A DNA stretch of 64,000 nucleotides from Haemonchus contortus (lineage: Eukaryota; Nematoda; Chromadorea; Rhabditida; Trichostrongylidae): assembly GCA_000469685.2 (NCBI GenBank), contig LS997562.1, forward strand, positions 29,336,177-29,400,176, read 5' to 3'. This document shows positions 1 through 10,700 of the stretch, in pieces; positions within the stretch are counted from its first letter, which is position 1; every line of letters starts with the position of its first letter. Made by a program: the position numbers and the translations under genes. The notes under the pieces are model-generated. The model worked only from the letters and a program-made list of their open reading frames with translations, was not told the DNA's origin and did no database searches.

Positions 1-365
1 GCAGCGTATTCCTTCCCAAGCAATTCTATTCGGAAAAGGGGCTGTATATGAGACAAGGCGGCCGTTTTGAGGTTTGTCATTGACCTGTCTACGCATAGCG
101 TTTCTAGGGACTGTCATGTGGGAAATGTTGAAACGAGCAGCGATCCCGGAAAAAGACTCACCAAAGACGTGCAAAGGCGCAACGGCTGGTGGATGACTGC
201 GAGGCTCCACCGTTTTTCGAAATCTGTCGAATGGAGAGCACCAAAGTAGATATGTCGGCTAAGGTATATCGTGAACATAAGGGAAGGTGCAGATTTGGAG
301 AAACCCTCCAAACAAGGGAATTACGGACGTCCGAAAAGTTGTTACCATATTTATGGCGCACCCTG
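1..365. mobile_element. Possible Tc1/mariner-type element end
   Basis: On the minus strand a segment starts at 365 with CAGGGTGCGCCATAAATATG and is preceded by TA at 366-367. Ends of this CAGGGTG type next to TA are common in IS630/Tc1/mariner elements. The rest of the element would lie to the left, outside the window. I found no transposase motif in the visible part, so the family is a guess. Confidence 0.25.
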
Positions 366-383
366 TATATAAACCACATCCTT

Positions 384-432
384 GGTGTGTCTGTATGTTT
401 GTCTGTTTGTTTGTCTGTTTGTCTGTTTGTCG
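384..432. repeat. GTCT/GTTT tetranucleotide microsatellite
   Basis: A short run of GTCT and GTTT units (about 12) directly follows the element end at 365. It is simple sequence with no coding signal. Confidence 0.8.
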
Positions 433-536
433 TCGCAAATTTCAGTATCATCTGACGAAGCAACTGTAGAGATCGGGTCAAGTTTGGAATAGGTCGAGCA
501 TAGGGCAGGACCAACAGAGCACACGTGAGCTCAGCG

Positions 537-1671
537 GAGCTCCGCCCCCAAGGGGCGGGGCGTGCGCAGGAATTGGGCGGGGTCATGGGCGAATTCTTCC
601 AATTCGGTCTCATAACATTCCAGACACCGGAAAAAATGTGCAAAGGTGAGGGATTGGTCAAAAATTAAAATAAAGGAAATTTACCGGCGGTGGGCGGAGC
701 GTTCTCGCAGTGGGCGGTACTTTCCACAGAGATTCATAACTCGATTCAACGAAGGCGTGGAGCCCAGGAAAAAAATAAAAAGAGTGAGCAAGGCCTTATG
801 CGTGCTGAGCATGCATAAGTATACCGAAGCCCCGCCCACGAGGGGCGGGGCGTGCGTTTAGGTGAAAGCTACTTTTTAAAAATTAGTGTAACTTCGTTCG
901 GAAAAGTTATAGAATGCGGAAAAAAAGTGGTTAGAGGTAATGGGACAAATGTGGTCAAATCCCGAAAGTGGGCGGGGTTGGCACCAAAGTGGGCGGGGCC
1001 TAGATCAAAAATTTATAAGTCTGTTCAGAAACGTTCTGGGATGCGGCAAAAAGGTATCAAGGTGTAAAAGAACAAATGTGGTCAAATCCCAAAAGTGGGC
1101 GGGGTTGGCACCAAAGTGGGCGGGGCTTAGATCAAAAATTTATAACTCGGTTCAGAAACGTTCTGGGATGCGGCAAAAAGGTATCAAGGTGTAAAAGAAC
1201 AAATGTGGTCAAATCCCAAAAGTGGGCGCGGTTGGCACCAAAGTGGGCGGGGCTTAGATCAAAAATTTATAATTCGGTTCAGAAACGTTCTGGGATGCGG
1301 CAAAAAGGTATCAAGGTGTAAAAGAACAAATGTGGTCAAATCCCAAAAGTGGGCGGGGTTGGCACCAAAGTGGGCGGGGCTTAGATCAAAAATTTATAAC
1401 TCTATACAGAAAAGTTCCGGGATGCGGCAAAAAGGTAGTAAGGTGTAAAAGAACAAATGTGGTCAAATCCCAGAAGTGGGCGGGGCTGGCGGTAAAGTGG
1501 GCGGGGCTTAGATCGAAAATTCATAACTATATTCAGAAACGTTCTGGGATGCGGCAAAAAGGTATTAAGGTGTAAAAGAACATAAGAATATAAAGGGAAT
1601 GAACAGTGCCTTATACATGCTGACCATGATAACGTTAGCGAAGCTCCGCCCATAATGGGCAGGGCGTGTAA
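537..1671. repeat. Three dispersed GC-rich hairpins around the 127-bp array
   Basis: Related sequences at 539-561, 829-851 and 1643-1665 each form a stem of about 9 bp built on GCYCCGCCC paired with GGGCGGGGC, followed by CGTG. The middle copy is a perfect 9-bp stem with a 5-base loop; the third has mismatches. They flank the 127-bp array and are probably ends or repeats of one underlying element. No transposase is visible. Confidence 0.6.
949..1583. repeat. 127-bp tandem repeat, five copies, with paired GC-box motifs
   Basis: Copies start at 949, 1076, 1203, 1330 and 1457, an exact 127-bp step. Each unit has AAGTGGGCGGGG twice (one copy carries GGGCGCGG instead), then ATCAAAAATTTATAA, a GTTCAGAAACGTTCTGGGATG stretch and a purine-rich AAAAAGGTA block. 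Overlapping reading frames of 81 codons repeat with the unit and are shadows of the array, not genes. A degenerate unit lies upstream near 640-720. Confidence 0.9.
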
Positions 1672-1794
1672 ATGGAAGGTACTTCTAGGACTAGAATTAG
1701 ACAAAAGATGGTCAGAGGTTATAAAATGCTAATAACATCGTTAATCCGGAAAAAGTGGTTGAAGGCTATCGAAGGAACGTGTTCATGCGTCGTA

Positions 1795-2360
1795 ATCCCA
1801 CCGTACTACACCTGTACATCTGAACCTGGACCCAGCCGACGCTGACCTGCACATCTAATCCGAATACTGTATCAATACCGTACCCTGACTTGCACATCTG
1901 AACATCTGACACAAAGCCTGATACTGTGGTCCTACCGTACTCTGACCAGCACATCTAATCCGAATACTGTATCAATACCGTACCCTGACTTGCACATCTG
2001 AACATCTGACACAAAGCCTGATTCTGTGGTCCTACCGTACTCTGACCTGCACATCTAATCCGAATACGAAGCACCCTAATACTGTATCAATACCGTACCC
2101 TGACTTGCACATCTGAACATCTGGAACAAAACCTTCTGATACCGCGATACTCTGACCTGCACATCTAATCCGAGTACTGTATCAATACCGTGCCCTGACT
2201 TGCACATCTGAACATCTGGCACAAAGCCTGATACTGTGGTTCTACCGTACTCTGACCTGCTCATCTAATCCGAATACTGTATCAATACCGTACCCTGACC
2301 TGCACTTCTGAACATCTGACATAAAACCTTCTAATACCGCGATCCTACCGTACTCTGAGA
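1795..2360. repeat. 100-bp tandem repeat made of two related ~50-bp halves
   Basis: The junction ATCTAATCCGAATACTG recurs at about 1857, 1957, 2057, 2167 and 2267, a 100-bp step except for one unit of 110 bp that carries a short insertion. Within each unit the two halves resemble each other (CTGACTTGCACATCTGAAC against CTGACCTGCACATCTAATC), so the array grew as a dimer. Decayed copies run on to about 2560. Confidence 0.85.
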
Positions 2361-2759
2361 TGCACGTCCTAGCAGGCTAAGGAAGTTTCTGATACCGTGA
2401 TCGCACTGTCATCTGACCTACACATCTACCCAGATAGAGTGTCTCTGATACATAGTAATGTCGCACACAGACATGAACATCCTAAATAAGATACGTAGAC
2501 AAGAGCATCTTACATGCGCGTCCAAACCCGGATACGGCATCCTCTGATACCGTAACTCTATCGCACTGACGTATAATCACAGCACTTTTGAATCCAGATA
2601 AGTTTGAGTTTCACGGAATCAAATCTCTCTCAGCAACCATTACAAGAACTACCATTACAAGAACGGAATGGTGGAACACACCATACAGAGATCTTTCACT
2701 CGGAATTTCAGAGGCCGCGTGAAATTTTTTTTAGTAGCGTTCATTTCTTCGCGTACGAT

Positions 2760-4630
2760 ACACTGTAGGCCCCGAAAAAACCTTCCACAACGATGACAGG
2801 ACCCTATGCACCTGAGGACACGTGTATGGATGCGGGGCGACCTCACGCCTGCACCTGCGTTACTTTACAACCGCATCTCAGGGAGGGAATCCGTTCACAC
2901 CACTTCTTTTTTTTTTTGTGAGGTCGTCCACTCATCTACCTTCCTCAATATTATTTCTTTGCAAAATATAGTGAATTTTCAACCCCATCTCCGACAAAAA
3001 ACTGACAAATGTGGAAAGATGAGTTGCCCCATGTACTTGAATGTTTTTTCGAATTCTCAGCGTTTTTCATATGAGTACTTACTTTGCATAAATTCAAGAA
3101 GTTTGGATTCGAGATAATCACACATATCATGTATTTTCACTTGGATCAGATTAAAAGAAGCGATTTGCGCCATGTCTCGGACTTTCCTCGCAGTCTCGAT
3201 ATCAGGCCAGCTTCCTTCCTCAATCCTCTCTTCTTTTGCATGAAATCCATGCATTCTATCCTTCCTTCTTCAACAAAAAATTACCAGATTGAAAGAAGCG
3301 AGATGCGCCATGCACTTGAGCTTCCCTCGAATTCCCGAGGTTTTTGTTATTGGTACATACGTTCAATCGCTCGGAGGGGAATAAATTTAATAGAATCGAA
3401 TCTACCATGAACTTTTCTCAATGAAATCATATTGAAAAGGTGAGGTGCGCCATGCACTTGATTTTTCCTCAAGTTCTCGATATTCTTCATAGGTACTTAG
3501 ATTCAATCACTTGAGGTGGATTAGATCTAATCAAATCAAAGCCATATGAATCTATATAGATTTTTTTTCAATGAAAACATATTGAAAAGGCGAGGTGCGC
3601 CATGCACTTGATTTTTCCTCAAGTTCTCGATATTCTTCATAGGTACTTAGATTCAATCGCTTGAGGTGGATTAAATCTAATCAAATCAAAGCCATATGAA
3701 TCTACATAGATTTTTTTCAATGAAAACATATTGAAAAGGCGAGGTGCGCCATGCACTTGATTTTTCCCCAAGTACTTGATGTTTTTCATAGGTAGCTACC
3801 TATAATCGCTCGAAGGGGATTCTACTCATAGTCCCATGGTGTTTCAATGGGTAAGGACGTTCCTTCAAAGCGCAAAATTCATAAGATATCATGGAAATCT
3901 TAAGCAAATATAAACAATCATGAGATGCTCTCTTGAATACCGTACACTGTAGGCCCCGATAAACCTTCCACCACGATGAGAGGACCCTATGCACCTGAGG
4001 ATGCGTGCATGGATGCGGGGCGACCTCACGCCTGCACCTGCGTCACTTTACAACCGCAGTTCAGGGAAGGAATCCGTTCACACCACTTCTTTTTTTGTGA
4101 GGTCGTCCACTCATCTACCTTGCTCAATATTATTTCTTTGCAAAATATAGTGAATTTCCAACCCCATCTCCGACAAAAAACTGACAAATGTGGAAAGATG
4201 AGTTGCCCCATGTACTTGAATGTTTTTTTCGAATTCTCAGCGTTTTTCATATGAGTACTTACTTTGCATAAATTCAAGAAGTTTGGATTCGAGAGAATCA
4301 CACATATCATGTATTTTCACTTGGATCAGATCAAAAGAAGCGATTTGCGCCATGTCTCGGACTTTCCTCGCAGTCCCGATATCAGGCCAGCTTCCTTCCT
4401 CAATCCTCTCTTCTTTTGCATGGAATCCATGCATTCTATCCTTCCTTCTTCAACAAAAAATTATCAGATTGAAAGATGCGAGATGCGCGATGCACTTGAG
4501 CTTCCCACAAATTCCCGAGGTTTTCGTTATTGGTACATACGTTCAATCGCTCAAAGAGGAACAAATTTAATAGAATCGAATCTATCATGAACTTCTCTCA
4601 ATGAAATCATATTGAAAAGGCGAGGTGCGC
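2760..4630. repeat. Long direct duplication with 1.18-kb period
   Basis: Sequence from about 2760 to 3440 is repeated from about 3944 to 4630, beginning CACTGTAGGCCCCGA and running through an oligo-T tract to the start of the satellite. The copies differ by scattered substitutions and oligo-T length. Each copy itself contains diverged satellite-like monomers (conserved boxes near 3027, 3170, 3313 and again near 4208, 4350, 4490), so this is a higher-order repeat of the satellite plus a unique leader. Confidence 0.85.
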
Positions 4631-6235
4631 CATGCACTTGATCTTTCCCCAAGTTCTCGACGTTCTTCATAGGTACTTACCTTCAATCGCTTGAGGGGGA
4701 TTCGATCTAAGCAAATCAAAGATATATGGATCTATATGGATTTTTTCAATGAATGAAAACATATTGAAAAGGCGAGGTGCGCCATGCACTCGATTTTTCG
4801 CAATGTTCTCGATGTTTTGACTTGAAGCTTCAATCGCTTGAAGGAGAATAGATCTGATCAAATCAAAGCTATATGGACCTATATAGATTTTTTTCAATGA
4901 AAACATATTGAAAAGGCAAGGTGCGCCATGCACTTGATTTTTCCCCAAGTTCTCTATATTCTTCATAGGTACATAGATCCAATCGCTTGAGGGGGATTCG
5001 ATCTAATCAAATCAAAGCCATATGGATCTATACAGATTTTTTTCAATGAAAACATATTGAAAAGGCAAGGTGCGCCATGCACTTGATTTTTCCCCAAGTT
5101 CTCTATATTCTTCATAGGTACATAGATCCAATCGCTTGAGGGAGATTCGATCTAATCAAATCAAAGCCATATGGATCTATATAGATTTTTTTCAATGAAA
5201 ACATATTGAAAAGGCAAGGTGCGCCATGCACTTGATTTTTCCCCAAGTTCTCTATATTCTTCATAGGTACATAGATCCAATCGCTTGAGGGAGATTCGAT
5301 CTAATTAAATCAAAGCCATATGGATCTATATAGATTTTTTTCAATGAAAACATATTGAAAAGGCAAGGTGCGCCATGCACTTGATTTTTCCCCAAGTTCT
5401 CTATATTCTTCATAGGTACATAGATCCAATCGCTTGAGGGAGATTCGATCTAATCAAATCAAAGCCATATGGATCTATATAGATTTTTTTCAATGAAAAC
5501 ATATTGAAAAGGCGAGGTGCGCCATGCACTTGATTTTTCCCCAAGTTCTCTGTATTCTTCATAGGTACATAGATCCAATCGCTTGAGGGAGATTCGATCT
5601 AATCAAATCAAAGCCATATGGATCTATATAGATTTTTTTCAATGAAAACATATTGAAAAGGCAAGGTGCGCCATGCACTTGATTTTTCCCCAAGTTCTCT
5701 ATATTCTTCATAGGTACATAGATCCAATCGCTTGAGGGAGATTCGATCTAATCAAATCAAAGCCATATGGATCTATATAGATTTTTTTCAATGAAAACAT
5801 GTTGAAAAGGCGAGGTGCGCATGCACTCGATTTTTCCCCAAGTTCTCAATGTTTTTCATAGGTAGTTAGATTCAATCGCTCGAAGGGGATTAAATCTAAT
5901 CAAATCAAATCTATATGGATCTATATGAATTTTTCAATGAAATTATATTGAAAGGCGAGGTGTGCCATGCACTTAGGTTTTCCTCAAATTCACAATATTA
6001 TTGCTATCGGCCTTTCGTGCATTTCATTCAGCCGGACCAGCTTCCTCTCTTCTACTCACTGCTTCCTCTGCATGGAATCACCGCATCCTACCTTTTCTTC
6101 TACAGAAAATGGCCAGATCGAAAGACGAGTGCCGCGCCATGCAACCAAACTTCTCTCGAATACTCGACACTCTCTCTACTGGATACTTCGTTATTTTCAC
6201 TTACAGAGCTTTAGATCTAATCTAATTTAATTTTC
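3430..6235. repeat. 146-150 bp satellite array
   Basis: The box GTGCGCCATGCACTTGAT recurs at 3451, 3601, 3750, then 4631, 4783, 4927, 5076, 5225, 5374, 5523, 5672, 5820 and 5966, mostly spaced 149 bp. Units also share TTCAATGAAAACATATTGAA, ATCCAATCGCTTGAG and ATCTAATCAAATCAAAG. Copies between 4927 and 5760 are nearly identical, those at the edges diverged, the usual pattern of a homogenised core. The monomer is close to nucleosome size. Short reading frames here are shadows. Confidence 0.9.
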
Positions 6236-6239
6236 CATG

Positions 6240-7733
6240 TAATTTATTCACTCAGATAACCTTCCTCTATAGTCTGCTTCCTGATTCTTTGCACTCAATA
6301 TTATTCGATTCGTCTAGATGAATCTCCAACCAGTTCCCCATGTAGAGTCCATTTTTACTATAACGTTGTTGCAGTTTTGGCTCAAACTCCTGATATCTGA
6401 TCATCAATTTCCATCATCTCAGAGAAGCCACAGCACAGTCTACGCTATTGCTTTATCAGGTAAGTGAACTTGCTTCAGAGCATTGTTTGTATTCTTGGTA
6501 TTATTTCCCTTTCAAATTGTATTTTTCACGCTTTTTCACGCATCTCACGCTTTTTTATTTATTTCAAATAATTTTATGCTTCTTTGGCTACAGTGGTCCT
6601 ACAATTGCATATGTACAACACTTATTGAGAATGTAAACCATGAAAGTTAACGCCGTAGTCTCAGAATTATTAGATTTAGATTACATGATTCATCGGCACG
6701 CGTGTTTAAGAATTAATTATATTAATTGTAGTTTCTCCTCTCCTGATCCATTTGTGATTATTCATATCGTTTTGATCACCAGATATCTGTTGCACTAAGT
6801 TAGGTAAACCATTATGTAAGTTAGCCCGCTGTCTTTTGGGAACCCTTACTATACAGTGCCGTTCTTCATAATTGCCCATACTAGAAATCAGCGGAAGCAA
6901 ACATTATTAGGCCATTGCGTGAGATTTTAACGAAATTTAATCCAAATGTAATAACCTCAAATGACTTATACTTACTCACTGCGTTGCTTCTAATTAATGT
7001 GGTTAATACTTCAGTAGAAAAAAGATTTCTACGACAGCGTAATTAATACTGTGAAAACAGCGAAGCACTTAACGCAGCGAATTTGCCTGGAAATTTTTGG
7101 GTGTTTCGGCAAACATAGATGGAACTAGAGAAAATTTTCCTACACGCTTATTAATGAACCCTTCAACATGGAACATGCATTCTCTTGACAGAGTTAATGC
7201 TGACTTCAGAACATTTCTTTGATGTCGGCAAATATCCTGAATGGTATTGAACTAATGAGCTTTCCTACATGCTTAAAGAAATTTTTTATTGTGAATGGAT
7301 CACAAATTCCAAAGTCTTTCCTTGATTTAATTTTAATAGAAATACGTAGAACGTCTCGATCATGGTCAAGGATTTGCTAAGAACCTCTAAGTAAAGATAG
7401 CGTTGTCCAAACGGAGAAAGATCGTGGTTTCAGCAAGGTTCCTCCATGAATTTGTATGAACAAATAACTCTAATACTGTCTTTGTTCAGCCTGAGACATG
7501 AAGGCTGCGTCAGAGTTGAAATAAACGAGAGGGGAATAAGTAGAAAGAGGGTAGTTCTAACAGAGGGGACGGGTAGTCGTACTGAGTCTCTTCCAGATAG
7601 AAAAAAGGGACAAGGAAAACGTCGAATTCATGAACGGTTTTCATTACAACACTGTTTTCTGGGTGCCATGATGTTTCTATATAAATATTGATTCAGATTT
7701 CGATACTAACTCCACTTTGCTTTACAGAGAACA
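6240..7733. other. AT-rich stretch upstream of the Helitron gene, no gene seen
   Basis: No convincing coding region. It should contain the 5' end of the Helitron (a TC preceded by A), which I could not place. A splice-like donor CAGGTAAGT near 6458 and acceptor GGCTACAG near 6596, and a TTTACAG ending at 7727 just before the Helitron ATG, could belong to a spliced leader of the Helitron transcript. Confidence 0.4.
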
Positions 7734-10700
7734 ATGAGTGGAATTGAAAGCTATCATCCTGTTAGCGAACAACTTAGAACAAGAATAAGAACTGAGCAGG
7801 AGGAAGAGAATCAGCAGAGAACGCGTCGGTCGGAAAGAATCAGAATGCAAAGAGAGCAAGGAAGAGAGGGTCAGCAACGAGCTCGCCTAGAAGGAATTGT
7901 TGAAAGATCGAGAGTGCGAAGAGAGCAGGACGGTGAAGATCAAAGACGGGCTCGGCAGTCAATGGACACTCAGAGGGCTAGAACACGGAGAGAACAGGAA
8001 GGAGAAGAGCAACGCCGAGCTCGCCTAGGTAGAGTTGTCGAAAGAGCAAGAATACGGAGAGAGCATGAAGGAGAAGAAGAACGAAGAGCTCGCCAAATAA
8101 GAGATACTGAAAGGGCTAGAGTGCGAAGGGACCAGGAAGGAGAAGAGCAACGCGGAGTTCGATTAGAAAGAGTTGGTCAAAGAACAAGAATTCGAAGGGA
8201 ACAGGAAACGGAAGAGCAACGACGGGTGCGGCAGTCAATGGACACTCAGAGGGTTAGAACGCGGAGGCAGCAGGAAGAAGAGGAGCACCGACGTACTCGC
8301 TTAGAAAGAGTTGCTGAAAGAGCTAGGATCCGAAGAGAACAGGAAAGTGAAGAGCAACGACGAGTACGCTTAGGAAGAGTTGCTGAAAGAGCAAGGATGC
8401 GAAGAGAGCAAGAAGGAGAAGAGCAGCGAAGAGCTCGCCAAATAAGAGACGCTCAGAGGGCCAGATCACGAAGAGAACAGGAGGAAGAGGAGCAACGACG
8501 AGCTCGCTTGGAAAGAGTTGCTACAAGAGCAAGAATACGCAGGGAGCAGGAAGAAGAAGAGCAACGGAGAGCTCGCCTTGCAGGAGCTGCTGCAAGAACC
8601 AGGGCGCTACGAGTTCAAGAGGGCGAAGAGCAACAAAGGACTCGACAGTCACAAGATGCAGCGCGGGCGAGATCTCGGAGACAGCAAGAAGGCGAGAGTC
8701 AACGAGAGGAACGAAACATTTTGACTGCGGCAAGGGAACGATCACGAAGAGCGAGTTTCACGGAAAGTCAAATTGAAGAAAGACGGCGTTTGGAATCGCA
8801 AAGGCACCATGTGAGAAGCAGAACACTGGCAGCCAGAACAAGAAGATTAGCTCTATCGAATATCGAACCAGAGGAGCACTATGACGGGCTCATGAATGTC
8901 GAGTGTGAGAGTTGTGGAGCTCAACACTTCAGGTCTGAATCGAGAGGGCGCAGAGCTACTTTCAATGACTGCTGCAATCATGGGAATATAACATTGGAGC
9001 ATTTTACCAACTACCCCAGGCAACTCCGTCGGCTGTTGACGAGTCAAGAAGCCGACTCGAAAGAATTTCGCGAGCACATCCGCAACTACAATAGCGCCTT
9101 TGCATTTGCGTCTATAGGAGCTCAGCTGGATACTCCACGATCAGGACCTTACTGTTTTCGCATTCACGGCCAAATATACCACAGGATCGGGCCTGCACGC
9201 CCGGAGGAGGGTCAACCGCCACGATACGGTCAGGTGTACATTCTTGACACATCAATGGCTGCAGATGAAAGAGCAGGAAACCCGGCTAATGTACAATGCA
9301 AACCTGCTCTAATTCGGTCTCTGAGCGCGCTTTTCCATGAAATAAACGCTTTTGCGCAAGCGTACAAAATGCTTAACGATGTTGCTCTCGAGGAGGAGGC
9401 TCGAGCGTTAAGGGAAGGAAGGTCAGCGATGCCGGTTAGAATGGTGTTTCAAAGTTCGAATTTGGACCCACGTCGCTACAATGAGCCCACAGCTAACGAA
9501 GTGGCTGTTGTATATGTTGGAGAGGAAGGAGACGTGCCAGCAGAACATAATCTCGCCGTACATCTGCAATCAGGTGGACTGCGAAATATTCGCGTTTATG
9601 ATGCCGAATGTGATCCCCTTTCATACCCAATTTTCTTTCCTCGCGGAGAACTCGGCTGGCATCCGAATATGATGAAAAACCCATCAGAGAGGCGAAGAAC
9701 AAGAATAACCCAAAAAGAATACTATTCAAATATGATTGCTGTAAGGGCAGAGTTCAATCCTTTACACTTTGCGGGCAAACTGTTCCAGCAGTTTTTGGTG
9801 GACAGCTATGTAAAAATTGAACAAAATCGTTTAAACTACGATCGAACCCATCAGAAAGAACTCCGGGTGGACACCTACCGCGGACTAGCTGATTACGTTG
9901 CCGGAGATATGGACATCGGAGGCCCACCAGGATATAGAAGGGTCATTCTACCTTCGTCGTTTCCTGGATCTCCTCGAGCCATGGTACAAAACTACCAGGA
10001 TGCTATGGCAATAGTTTCGAAATATGGAAAGCCAGATCTGTTCATTACATTCACATGCAATCCAGCATGGAGGGAAATAGCTGAACAGTTAAGTACTGGA
10101 CAAACAGCCTCTGATCGGCCAGACATTGTCGCTCGAGTGTTCCACATCAAGTTGCAAGAACTATTTCTAGATCTTTTCAAACGGAAAATATTTGGAACTG
10201 TGGTTGCTCACATCAGTGTGATGGAGTGGCAGAAAAGAGGTCTTCCTCACTGCCATATACTGCTGACGTTAGCTGGAGAGGATAAACTTAGAAATGCAAC
10301 TGAAGTTGATGCTGTTGTGCAAGCAGTAATTCCAGATCCAGTGGCAGAATCCCGACTTCATGCTATTGTCACGGCTTGCATGATGCATAGACCCTGTGGT
10401 TTGGACAACCCAAACTCACCGTGTATGGTGAATGGACAGTGTTCGAAAAAGTTCCCCAAATCATTCCGAGAGGCGACAAACATAGAGGTGGATGGTTACC
10501 CAGAGTATAGACGGCCGAACGATGGGAGGACAATACAATACGGTAGCGCTACACTAGACAATAGATCTGTGGTCCCATACAATAAATATCTAGCACTCCG
10601 ATACAATGCTCATTTGAATGTTGAAATCTGCGCTATGATTCACGCAGTTAAGTACATGTACAAATACGTATATAAGGGTCCAGATAGAGCAGCCCTACAC

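Noticed and set aside
6160..6182. TCTCTACT as a Helitron 5' end
   Set aside because: It is inside a satellite monomer and not preceded by A in the required place.
3057..6230. Repeated frames starting MHKF or MHGFHAK in the satellite
   Set aside because: Present on both strands of duplicated satellite sequence, no conservation beyond the DNA repeat.
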